Shown in pieces: positions 1 through 7,320 of a stretch of DNA of 64,000 nt. The stretch is from CAVRZJ01 sp964594125. Its GTDB lineage: Bacteria; Acidobacteriota; Thermoanaerobaculia; Thermoanaerobaculales; Thermoanaerobaculaceae. Position 1 is the stretch's first letter. Every line of letters starts with the position of its first letter. The notes under the pieces were generated by a model. The model saw nothing but the letters and a program-made list of their open reading frames with translations, did not search any database and was not told the DNA's origin. Location: contig CAZQLL010000006.1 in NCBI GenBank assembly GCA_964594125.1, positions 1-64,000 on the forward strand. The letters run 5' to 3'. A program made the position numbers and the translations under genes.

Positions 1-80
1 GTTGCGTGGGGGGCGGGGGGGGGGGGGGGGGGGGCCCCGCCGGCCCCGCCGGCCCCGCCGCCCCCCCCCCCCCGCCGCCC
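1..80. repeat. Homopolymeric G/C tract with inverted symmetry
   Basis: A run of 20 G (15-34) is followed by three copies of the 9-mer GCCGGCCCC (39 onward, the last partial) and then by a run of 13 C (61-73). The left G-rich half can pair with the right C-rich half, so the tract is one large potential hairpin or G-quadruplex. It lies just past the stop codon of the minus-strand SUMF1 gene and could act as a terminator. Tracts like this at a contig edge are also a common assembly artefact. Confidence 0.6.
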
Positions 81-110
81 CAAAGGGTGAAAAGGTGAAA
101 GAGCAAAGTG

Positions 111-1295
111 TCATTGTGACCTGGCGAGGCGGAACCCAGCGCCGCCGTAGCGGTTGCCCGGCCAGTTGAGGTCGCGGTACGCCGAGCGGCAGCTGTGCGC
201 GTAGTTGTACCAGCTGCCGCCACGGATGACGCGGTACGAGCCTGACCCGGGGCCTTGCGGGTCGAACTGCGCCGACGAGGAGTACGACCCGTACCAGTCG
301 CTCACCCACTCCCACAGGTTGCCGTGCATGTCGAATAGACCCCACGGGTTCGCCAGCTTCTGCCCGACCGGCTTGGCGCCGTAGGGGGTGTTGTTGCCGC
401 ACCACCACATGTACGGATCGGCCTGCGGGAAGCTGCCGCACCAGGTGTCCCAATTCGGGTTCGCGCTGGTGTCGAAGGAGAACGGCCCCGCCGTGCCCGC
501 CCGCGCTGCGTACTCCCACTCCGCCTCCGTCGGCAGCCGGAACTTGGTCGAGGACTGCTGCGCGTTCAGCTTCCCGATGAAGCTCGCGGGGGTGCCGCTC
601 GACCCCGTCGTGCCGCCGCAGATGTCGTTCCACGAGACGCAGTACACGGGGTAGTCCGCGCCCGTGCCGTACGACCCGCAGTCCGTCGGCATCGCCGTCC
701 CCATCACCGCCTGCCACTGCGCCTGCGTGACCTCGGTCCGCCCGAGATAGAACGGCTGCGTGATCGTCACCTGGTGCTGCGGCCCCTCACCCGTGTACCG
801 CCCGCGCTCGCCGTCGGGCGAGCCCATGGTGAAGCTTCCCGCCGGAATCGGCACCATGACGAGGGGCACGCCGCCGGGCAGCGTGACGGTGATCGGCGGC
901 CCGCCGCCCGGGTCGGCCGCCGTGACCGCGGCCCTGTACGTCGTGCCGTACGTCTCGGCCGGGAGCGTCAGCGCGCAGTCCCAGAGGATGCGCCTGTCGG
1001 CGCCGTTGGCGATGCCGGCGCCGACGTGACCCGACAGCGCCGCCGCTGCTGGGGCGATGGAGTACGGCGCGCCGCCGGTCGCCGAGAACGCCACCGACAC
1101 GGTCGCGCCTCCCGCCGGCGCACCGGTGAGGTCGTAGAGCACCTCGACGCGGCGGGTGCCGTCGACGAGCTGCCGCGCCCGCACGTTCGACACCATCGGG
1201 TCGACGGCAAGGCAGGGCGCAGCGAGCAGCGCCGTCACCGCGAGCATGAGGGCCGGAGGTGGAACCGAGCGGCGGAACGAGCGGGTGGTGATCAT
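111..1295 (-). CDS. Secreted SUMF1/FGE-sulfatase-domain protein
   Basis: 394 aa. An N-terminal signal peptide (hydrophobic stretch about residues 15-30, ending ALLAAPCLA) is followed by a short beta-rich module (about 35-135) and a complete SUMF1-type domain (about 140-394). Diagnostic motifs are PAGSFTMGS, EVTQAQWQAVMG, RLPTEAEWEYAARAG, NLWEWVSDW and the C-terminal RVIRGGSW...GFRLA. In true formylglycine-generating enzymes two cysteines five residues apart near RGGS catalyse the reaction. Here the first position is Asn and only the second (AHSC) is Cys, so sulfatase activation is unlikely. The family also covers secreted proteins of unknown role. The ATG is preceded by AGAGGA. The upstream region and first ~58 codons are duplicated at 5303-5605. 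Confidence 0.88.
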   Translation of the reverse strand: MITTRSFRRSVPPPALMLAVTALLAAPCLAVDPMVSNVRARQLVDGTRRVEVLYDLTGAPAGGATVSVAFSATGGAPYSIAPAAAALSGHVGAGIANGADRRILWDCALTLPAETYGTTYRAAVTAADPGGGPPITVTLPGGVPLVMVPIPAGSFTMGSPDGERGRYTGEGPQHQVTITQPFYLGRTEVTQAQWQAVMGTAMPTDCGSYGTGADYPVYCVSWNDICGGTTGSSGTPASFIGKLNAQQSSTKFRLPTEAEWEYAARAGTAGPFSFDTSANPNWDTWCGSFPQADPYMWWCGNNTPYGAKPVGQKLANPWGLFDMHGNLWEWVSDWYGSYSSSAQFDPQGPGSGSYRVIRGGSWYNYAHSCRSAYRDLNWPGNRYGGAGFRLARSQ

Positions 1296-1419
1296 ACCGT
1301 CCTCTTAAGCAATCTCCCTGCCATCCCGGCCGCGGCCGGAACCTGCTGCGCCGGCGCGGCGTGCGCGCCGCGCGCCGCCGCCGCGCCGTATCCGGCGGAT
1401 ACAGGTGCATCCGCCGTTA
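1117..1419. repeat. Direct repeat copy A (303 bp)
   Basis: This segment matches 5303-5605 at a constant offset of 4186 bp with only a handful of substitutions. It holds the signal-peptide and N-terminal coding part of the SUMF1 gene plus about 124 bp of its upstream region. The homology starts sharply at GGCGCACCGG and ends at CCGCCGTTA, so it is a precise segmental duplication and not conserved promoter sequence alone. Confidence 0.92.
1388..1402. promoter_or_regulatory. Operator-like palindrome upstream of the SUMF1 gene
   Basis: GTATCCG-G-CGGATAC is a perfect 7-bp inverted repeat around a single central base, about 95 bp upstream of the SUMF1 start codon. The identical palindrome occurs in the second repeat copy at 5574-5588. 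Its preservation in both copies and its promoter-proximal place suggest a regulator binding site. The regulator is unknown. Confidence 0.4.
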
Positions 1420-1909
1420 CCGCCGGCGCCCCCGGCGCGTCGGCTCAGCGACCCGCGCGGCTGCCAGCTAGCACCCCCGTTTCGCGAAGCAGCTCCGCGG
1501 AGATGGGTGGCAGGGTGGCTTTCGCGAAGCAGCCGACCTTCGCGTGGATGCGGGGCGGCGCGCTGGCCGGGCTTGGAGGCTTGAGGCCAACGCGCCGGCC
1601 CGTGATCGATTCAACGCGGCGGGCGTGATGCGGCGCGTCTGCCTAAAGTCCTTCGGGCGGGATGTGTTGTGGCGACTTCTACCGCGGCGGGTCGTCGTCC
1701 CCGATGACCGTCGGCTTCAACGCCTGGAGGCGCGGTGGTGGTGGCACCTCGACCGCCTTGAAGTACTCCTCCTATGTAGGCGACAACTCCGTGGGCTGGG
1801 CGAAGCGGGCAGCCCGCCCCTCGAACACCCCGCGATGCAGATCCATCTCCAGGCGGGTTGCTCACAACGTCGCGACGCCGTGCACTTCGATCACCCGGAT
1901 CACAGAATG
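1420..1909. other. Gene-free stretch with decayed coding remnants
   Basis: No intact gene is visible. On the minus strand one reading frame between about 1900 and 1650 reads as protein-like segments (RVIEVHGVAT, then MDLHRGVFEGRAARFAQPTE, then EEYFKAVEVPP) broken by in-frame stop codons. This suggests the tail of a decayed gene that I do not recognise. The 12-mer TTCGCGAAGCAG occurs twice here (about 1481-1492 and 1521-1532). The low-GC gene begins just beyond its right edge, so this is probably an old rearrangement junction. Confidence 0.4.
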
Positions 1910-4900
1910 CTACCTCTGCCCCGTCACCGGCCCCCTTTCAGCACCTCGCACCCCCTCGTCGCCGCCACCAGCCGCAGCGCCACCCGCTTGCGACGCATGC
2001 ACACCCCGTCTGCGGACCCGACTTGGAGTTGTTACGCACACCTCTGCGGAGGCAGGGCTGGCCGAGCAGGCATTCATACCGATGACGGCATAGCAGTGGC
2101 GGGTGCCTGGAGCCAGCCCGGTGTGGGCGAACGAGAGCTCTCCTCCCTCATAGATAGGCGAGCTGTCACCATCGACGATAATCCTGTAGCTGCCGGCACC
2201 CTCGATCCAGTCCCATTCCAGCAGAACGCTGCCCCACGAAAGAGCGGTGGCCGAGACCGAGCCCGGACTGGTGAGGGGCTCGCACCCCACCGGGGGGGCC
2301 GCGCCACATTCGTTAAGTGCCTGAACAGTGTAATACGGCTCCTCGCGCACATTGACCTCAGCATCCGTCAGCGAGAGGAGTGGGCCGCTGTAAATCTCGG
2401 CCGAGTTGCGGAAAACGCGGTAGTGGGTCGCGCCGGGAGTCTCGGGCCAGGACACCGAGTAGGTCCCCGACATCGGGTCCTTGGCGACGTGAAGACCGCC
2501 AGGCCCAGTCGGCGGTGGGCAACCTGGGTTGCACCGAAACACGTGGAGACCTTCTACGTTGTTTATTGAGCCTGAACCGTAGATCGTCCCATCGTCACCG
2601 ACGCTATGCTGGCCTTCTTCTGGATATGAGTATTCGAAACCCCATAGGTCGGCCCCATCGATCCCCCGGTAACAGGCCATCTTGGAATCGGGCACCTGCC
2701 CATCCTCGGTTGTGCTCTCAAAAGCGACGATAACCCGCCCTTGCCCGTCAGTCGTTACATTATCAACGCGAGCAACGCCAGCCGGCCCTGCGAATTGCCG
2801 CTGCCACACTACTGCGCCGGTCTGGTGGTCGAGCTTGGTGAGCCACCCGCTCTCGTCCGAGGTAACAACTGCAAGGTCCCCGTCCGGCAACAGGGCAGCG
2901 CTATCGACCCCGAAGCCAACCGCCCGGCTCCACTTGATCCTCCCTGCCATCACGCAAACGACATCAGTGTCATTCACCGATGCCAGGATGGCGCCCGAAG
3001 CGTCTGAGATCAGGACCCCCCACACGCCCCCTCCCAGATCGAGCGTTTCCAAGACCCTCCCTGTTCCTGGGTCCACAAACACAAGCTGGTCGCCGACTTC
3101 ATCGCCAACGTCGCTGACAAGGAGACCACGCGAGTCCAGCACGAGTCCCCAGGTTTGCTCGCAGCCGTGGCGCCCAGATTCAGAGCATAGGTCGTTCTCC
3201 CAGATTGTCTGGCCGGTCGAGGCATCAAGGGCGTAAGCCCGGGCGTTTTCGCTCACCCAGAAGACCGTACCGTCGCTGCGGACAATGGGTGCCACCAGGT
3301 TGTTTCCGGGATCAAGCTGCCGTGACCACACTGCGACCCCGGTCAGAGCACTCCACCGAGAAAACAGGCCATTCGTATCGGCGGCGTAGGCATCACCGTC
3401 TGGGCCAATCGTCCCACCGTAGAAGCTGGCTTTCCGAGGTGCGCGCCAGACCTCACACCCGGTCCCATCCAGCCGCAATAGACCTGAGCTTTCCGTCGGA
3501 AGCACAATATGACCGCGTGCCGTGGTTAGCGGTTGAGATGCACCAGTACCTGGGAAACTCCACAGGAGTTGCGGGCTGCAGCCTACGTTGCCTGAGGAGC
3601 GGCTTGTACGTTGGGCATCGTGCCCGTCCGTTAGCCATCCCCCGGGGTCCTCGCCAGTGCCAACAACTGTCGTCGCGACGTTGGACCACTGTGAGTACTC
3701 CGTTGTCCCACCGCAGGTCCCGATGCCACGAACGCGGTAGTAGTACGCCGTCGTTTCAACCGGCGAGTGCGAGAAGTACATGCTGGTGCCAGTCACGAGG
3801 GAGCGCGCCGGCGTGGAGAATGTCGTCTCGCTTGCCTCCTCAAGTTGATACTTACCCTCGGCGGCGGACGGCGACCAGGAAACCGCGTAGGATTCGCCTG
3901 GCACAGCCATGTAGGCAGTCTTCAACTCGGGGCTTAGCGGCGACTTACACGCACTGGTACCGGTTGTGCGGGCTCTAATTCCCACGCCCATGTACTTGCC
4001 GCCGCTTCTTGAGAAGTAGGTGTAAGAGATACCAATGTAATGTTCTTTCCCGTAGATCGACGAGTTCAATTGATCGACACCGAAGCTCACTGCAGCATCG
4101 AGGGGCAGCTCAACACTCGCAGTCAGTGCCTGTGACGGCACTGACTCTTCGACGTAGGCCGTCGTCCCGTCGCTGCAACGCCAAGTTTCCACATAGACAA
4201 CTTGGCGATCAATGACTTCCCGGCGTTCGGGGAACTGCTCCCAGGCGATCTTGGTCCCGCCGGCGGCGACCGTAAGTCCGAGGTTAGAGCAGGTGCCCGC
4301 CTCGTAGGTCTGGTACGAAGATACCGGTTCGAGAATAGGGATGATCCTCGCGAGCCAGAGAGAAGCGTAGCGTACTGGCAGCGACACGTCGTTGGTCCAA
4401 ACGAAGTCGTAGATCCCTGAAGCTCTGCCATCGGAATCGTGATCGACAAAAACGGCCATCAGGAAATCCCCTCGCGGGGCGTGAACGAACAGGTTATTGC
4501 CGTCGAGTTGCGAGGAGTACTCGCTCTGGTTGAGGAGACGCTGCTCGCTACGTGAGTAGAGTTCCACCCGGTGCGCTGGGCTGCCACCTCCTGACCACGA
4601 CCCTAAGTACCACAAGGAGAACTGCGATACTGTATTACTCGAAGCTGTATCCTCATGGGTATGTAGTCTGCCAGCCGTATCTGTTTCTCGGTCGTTGAGC
4701 CGGCTTCCCCAGTAAGACGACAGTTCTCGCGCTGCTCTTGGGTCGGCGGAACTGCTGCGTAAAGCGCCTCGCCCGGCTGAGCGTGCTGGAAGTCCCGGAG
4801 CCGAGGATGCCGGCGTTTCGCCACTGAGACACGGACCCGGCAGGTCAGTGCCTATCGCGCCTCCCAGGATCTCCCGTTGAGTTTGGTGGACCCGGGGCTT

Positions 4901-5218
4901 ACCCGGAGCCTCGCCAGTGCTCTCCGCGGGCCCGCCCTTGGCTGGCAGGCTACAGGTCGCCCCACCAACCGCTGCCAACACGCCGGCTGGAGGTATTCCC
5001 ACCATGGTCTTCGAAATCACGGCGGCCTTGGGCGGCGCAACACGCCCTTCCCTCTCAGGTTGGTGGGTGCTGGTCTCAGTCGTGGAGTCGTCCGGCGGCA
5101 GAGCACGATTCACGCGGCGTTCGAGTGCCGCGCTCCAGGACCAAGGAACTGCGAGGACACAAACTGCAAGTGCCAGTGGTGCCATTGCCAGGCAGCAACC
5201 TCGTCCAGATGGGGTCAT
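1910..5218 (-). CDS. Large secreted beta-propeller and fibronectin-III protein
   Basis: 1102 aa. Residues 10-30 form a signal-peptide-like hydrophobic segment. A low-complexity region (30-200) is followed by a beta-rich region with Fn3-like repeats (about 200-520). Next comes a PQQ/WD40-like propeller (about 520-880) with repeated GxVVWQR, TGQTIWEND and DGxxY elements. Two more Fn3-like modules follow (about 885-1065: SVSWPETPGATHYRVFR and LLEWDWIEGAGSYRI). No catalytic site is apparent, so a cell-surface or secreted binding role is inferred. Base composition is clearly lower in GC than all neighbours, pointing to recent transfer. The last ~40 residues (after VCVTTPS) turn Arg/Gly-rich and return to high GC, so the original C-terminus may be lost. 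The start overlaps the upstream truncated ORF by ATGA. Confidence 0.75.
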   Translation of the reverse strand: MTPSGRGCCLAMAPLALAVCVLAVPWSWSAALERRVNRALPPDDSTTETSTHQPEREGRVAPPKAAVISKTMVGIPPAGVLAAVGGATCSLPAKGGPAESTGEAPGKPRVHQTQREILGGAIGTDLPGPCLSGETPASSAPGLPARSAGRGALRSSSADPRAARELSSYWGSRLNDRETDTAGRLHTHEDTASSNTVSQFSLWYLGSWSGGGSPAHRVELYSRSEQRLLNQSEYSSQLDGNNLFVHAPRGDFLMAVFVDHDSDGRASGIYDFVWTNDVSLPVRYASLWLARIIPILEPVSSYQTYEAGTCSNLGLTVAAGGTKIAWEQFPERREVIDRQVVYVETWRCSDGTTAYVEESVPSQALTASVELPLDAAVSFGVDQLNSSIYGKEHYIGISYTYFSRSGGKYMGVGIRARTTGTSACKSPLSPELKTAYMAVPGESYAVSWSPSAAEGKYQLEEASETTFSTPARSLVTGTSMYFSHSPVETTAYYYRVRGIGTCGGTTEYSQWSNVATTVVGTGEDPGGWLTDGHDAQRTSRSSGNVGCSPQLLWSFPGTGASQPLTTARGHIVLPTESSGLLRLDGTGCEVWRAPRKASFYGGTIGPDGDAYAADTNGLFSRWSALTGVAVWSRQLDPGNNLVAPIVRSDGTVFWVSENARAYALDASTGQTIWENDLCSESGRHGCEQTWGLVLDSRGLLVSDVGDEVGDQLVFVDPGTGRVLETLDLGGGVWGVLISDASGAILASVNDTDVVCVMAGRIKWSRAVGFGVDSAALLPDGDLAVVTSDESGWLTKLDHQTGAVVWQRQFAGPAGVARVDNVTTDGQGRVIVAFESTTEDGQVPDSKMACYRGIDGADLWGFEYSYPEEGQHSVGDDGTIYGSGSINNVEGLHVFRCNPGCPPPTGPGGLHVAKDPMSGTYSVSWPETPGATHYRVFRNSAEIYSGPLLSLTDAEVNVREEPYYTVQALNECGAAPPVGCEPLTSPGSVSATALSWGSVLLEWDWIEGAGSYRIIVDGDSSPIYEGGELSFAHTGLAPGTRHCYAVIGMNACSASPASAEVCVTTPSRVRRRGVHASQAGGAAAGGGDEGVRGAERGPVTGQR

Positions 5219-5481
5219 TGGGCCACCCCCTGGTGCAGCAGAATCCCGGCTCTGGTGAGGCCCGCCGCGAACAGGGCGACCTGTTCACTGGCCCCGCTTG
5301 CTGGCGCACCGGTGAGGTCGTAGAGCACCTCGACGCGGCGGGTGCCGTCGGCGAGCTGCCGCGCCCGCACGTTCGACACCATCGGGTCGACGGCAAGGCA
5401 GGGCGCAGCGAGCAGCGCCGTCACCGCGAGCATGAGGGCCGGAGGTGGAACCGAGCGGCGGAACGAGCGGGTGGTGATCAT
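5215..5481 (-). pseudogene. Truncated second copy of the SUMF1 gene 5' end
   Basis: The first ~60 codons match the SUMF1 protein at 111-1295 almost exactly, including the signal peptide and the VSNVRARQL module. The sequence then diverges at the duplication boundary (5303) and runs about 29 unrelated codons to a stop. No SUMF1 domain remains. The 88-codon ORF ends in an ATGA overlap with the large propeller protein. It may therefore still be translated as a leader ORF that brings promoter and ribosomes to that gene. Alternatively it is simply debris from the duplication. Confidence 0.75.
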
Positions 5482-5605
5482 GCCGTCCTCTTAAGCAATC
5501 TCCCTGCCATCGCGGCCGCGGCCGGAACCTGCTGCGCCGGCGCGGCGTGTGCACCGCGCGCCGCCGCCGCGCCGTATCCGGCGGATACAGGTGCATCCGC
5601 CGTTA
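5303..5605. repeat. Direct repeat copy B (303 bp)
   Basis: Second copy of 1117-1419. It carries the same upstream region (palindrome at 5574-5588, AGAGGA ribosome site) and 5' coding segment of the SUMF1 gene. The copy now sits immediately upstream of the low-GC propeller gene and very probably supplies its promoter. Confidence 0.92.
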
Positions 5606-6497
5606 TCACCGAGCGCGCCGGCGCCGGGGACGCCGGCGGCCTGCCCGCGGCGGCGCAGGGGGCGCGTCCCCGCCCCGCCGGCGGCACAGAACGGGCCGCT
5701 CCGCCCCGATGGCGGCGCCCGAGGGGCAGGCAGCGCTCCGGCCTACGCGGCGATGCGGACGCCCTCGCGGCGGGCGATCTCGAGGACGGCGCTGGCGTCG
5801 TCGCGCTCCCACTGGACGGCGCCGCCGTCGAATCCGATGTCGTGTCGGGTAGCACCATCGCGCGATGGTGCCGGCCGGCTGCTGCTGCGCGTCGCACCCC
5901 GGGATCGCGGGCAGAAGGCGAAGCACGCCGGAGAATGCCGGCGCTGGTTGACGGCGCGACCGACCACACTTCCCGGCGGGCGACGTGGAGCGAGCGCATC
6001 GGCGGCGGCGGGCCGCGGCGTCCGGCGCGGCTGAGGGCCGACATCCCCATCAACCAGCGCTCCAGCGCCGGGCGTCCGTCGGTCCGTGCCGCGCGGCCGC
6101 CGAGTGCATCTCGCTCCGGCGGCCGGCGGAGGCGGTGCGGGTCGATGGCCGTCAGGACATCGTCACCGCCGAGCGGGCCCCGTCGAGCCCGACCAGCAGC
6201 TCGATGTTTCGCTGCGGCGCCTCGGAAGCGACCCCCGGGTCTCGCGGCGCGTTGAGCAGGAACGCACCTCGGCGCCTGCGCCGAGACAACTGCAGGACCA
6301 GGAGGAACGGCATCGTCGAAGACCGGCCGCGCCATGCCGCCGCGGGCGCCGGCGCCGTTGTCGTCCGTGCGGACGAGCGGCTTCGAACCCGGAAAAGCGA
6401 CCTGTTCCCGACCGCACACGTGCGCCGCCGGCGCCGCAGTCGCCACCCGCCCCGGACCGGCACGTCGGCGCGGCGCCGGGCCTTCCAGAACAACCGC
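5606..6497. other. Gene-poor stretch with fragments of decayed genes
   Basis: Roughly 890 bp without an intact gene. Two minus-strand pieces look like authentic C-termini. One ends at 6152 (FLLNAPRDPG ... NIELLVGLDGARSAV). The other ends at 5743 (DIGFDGGAVQWERDDASAVL ... GVRIAA). Neither has a continuous upstream reading frame, and coding-like sequence hops between frames in between (for example PALERWLMGMSALS near 6060). I do not recognise the parent families. The pattern fits frameshifted remnants in an accessory island. Confidence 0.45.
5852..5871. promoter_or_regulatory. Perfect 20-bp palindrome
   Basis: GCACCATCGC/GCGATGGTGC is a perfect inverted repeat with no spacer, inside the decayed stretch. 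Continuous dyads of this length are typical of dimeric regulator operators or of recombination/modification sites. It interrupts the coding-like fragment that ends at 5743 and may mark its breakpoint. Confidence 0.4.
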
Positions 6498-6812
6498 TCA
6501 CGCCGCAGAGACGAGGCGTGCCTCCCTGAGTACAGCGTCTCGGATCAGCGGTTTCAAACCAGTCTTGGGGACGAGGTCGACACGGCGGCCGAGAAGCGTT
6601 TCCAGCTCGCGCTGGAGCCGCGCCAGCGCGAGGAAGCCGACGGCACGGCCGGGTTCGAACGTCACGAGGACGTCGATGTCGCTCGCTTGACGAGCGTCTC
6701 CCCGCGCCTGCGACCCGAACACCGAAAGCTCGCTCACACCGTGCCTGCGGCACAGCGCCGCCAGCGTGTCGTGCTGTCTCTCAGGCTCGAGAACACCCGG
6801 GCTTTCGACCAT
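6498..6812 (-). CDS. MNT-type minimal nucleotidyltransferase (MntA-like)
   Basis: 104 aa, the usual size for minimal nucleotidyltransferases. The family signature is intact: GSQARGDARQASDIDVLV (about residues 34-51) gives the GS-x10-DxD motif that binds nucleotide and metal. A helical C-terminus (RLQRELETLLGRRVDLV) follows. In known systems MntA AMPylates and neutralises a HEPN ribonuclease encoded next to it, or acts in nucleotide-transfer defence modules. No HEPN gene is recognisable on either side: the downstream region is decayed, so this looks like an orphan. The ATG at 6812 gives the conserved N-terminus. Longer in-frame readings extend into unrelated sequence. Confidence 0.82.
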   Translation of the reverse strand: MVESPGVLEPERQHDTLAALCRRHGVSELSVFGSQARGDARQASDIDVLVTFEPGRAVGFLALARLQRELETLLGRRVDLVPKTGLKPLIRDAVLREARLVSAA

Positions 6813-6926
6813 TCCGCCGTTGGAATGGCGCAGCCGCGCGGGCGCATCGAATCGAACGGGCCGTCCCAACAACGGGCGAGCCGTCGCTTGACGCTCTCCG
6901 GCGTCCGCGGCGTCGGCGCATCGGGC

Positions 6927-7168
6927 GCGGAGTACTGCGTTTCGTGCAGCGCGGGTTGGTTTCGCCCTCATCCCGGTGTCGGCGACGCCGTTCGAGGCGA
7001 TGCCGATCTTCACGCGTTCCGCGTGCGCGTCCGGCGTCGGCACCTGCACGCTGCCGCGCTGCGCTTCGCGACGGCGGCCTGAATGCTCGCGGCGGCGCCT
7101 GCCGTGCGGCGGCGGGCGCTGCCTCGCGGGCGCGTGCTCGGCGGCTGGTGGCGATGGGCGCGGGCGAC
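6927..7168 (+). pseudogene. Degenerate 5' fragment of an EamA/DMT transporter gene
   Basis: This stretch aligns with the first ~270 bp of the intact EamA gene (from about 9871). Shared blocks include GGTGTCGGCG, GGCGATGCCGATCTTC and GTGCGGCGGCGGGCG, and weaker similarity continues to about 7220. The reading frame is destroyed by substitutions and indels, and the rest of the gene is missing. It is a broken partial duplicate about 2.9 kb upstream of the functional copy, evidence of past rearrangement in this island. Confidence 0.75.
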
Positions 7169-7267
7169 CACACCCCCAGGCGGCGTGCTGCTTCAGGGCG
7201 AGGCGCTGCGCCGCCCCGCTGATGCCCACGCCGGCCGGACGGGTGGCGCCGCGGCGCCGCCTGCATT

Positions 7268-7302
7268 AGCTGTACGCAGAGTCTGATATTCTCTCCACAG
7301 CT
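7268..7302 (+). promoter_or_regulatory. Inverted repeat in the promoter of the first DUF234 ATPase
   Basis: AGCTGT (7268-7273) and ACAGCT (7297-7302) are inverted with a 23-bp spacer holding a -10-like GATATT (7285-7290). A strong Shine-Dalgarno AAGGAGG follows at 7304-7310, ten bases before the ATG. The arrangement resembles an operator around a promoter. Two other ATPase genes in this window also carry dyads in their promoters. Confidence 0.35.
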
Positions 7303-7320
7303 TAAGGAGGGAGCCGGCAC

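Noticed and set aside
5478..6446. Long minus-strand open frame (about 320 codons) as a protein
   Set aside because: Very Ala/Arg/Pro-rich with no motif, no ribosome site and no continuous coding signal. In GC-rich DNA stop-free frames are common by chance.
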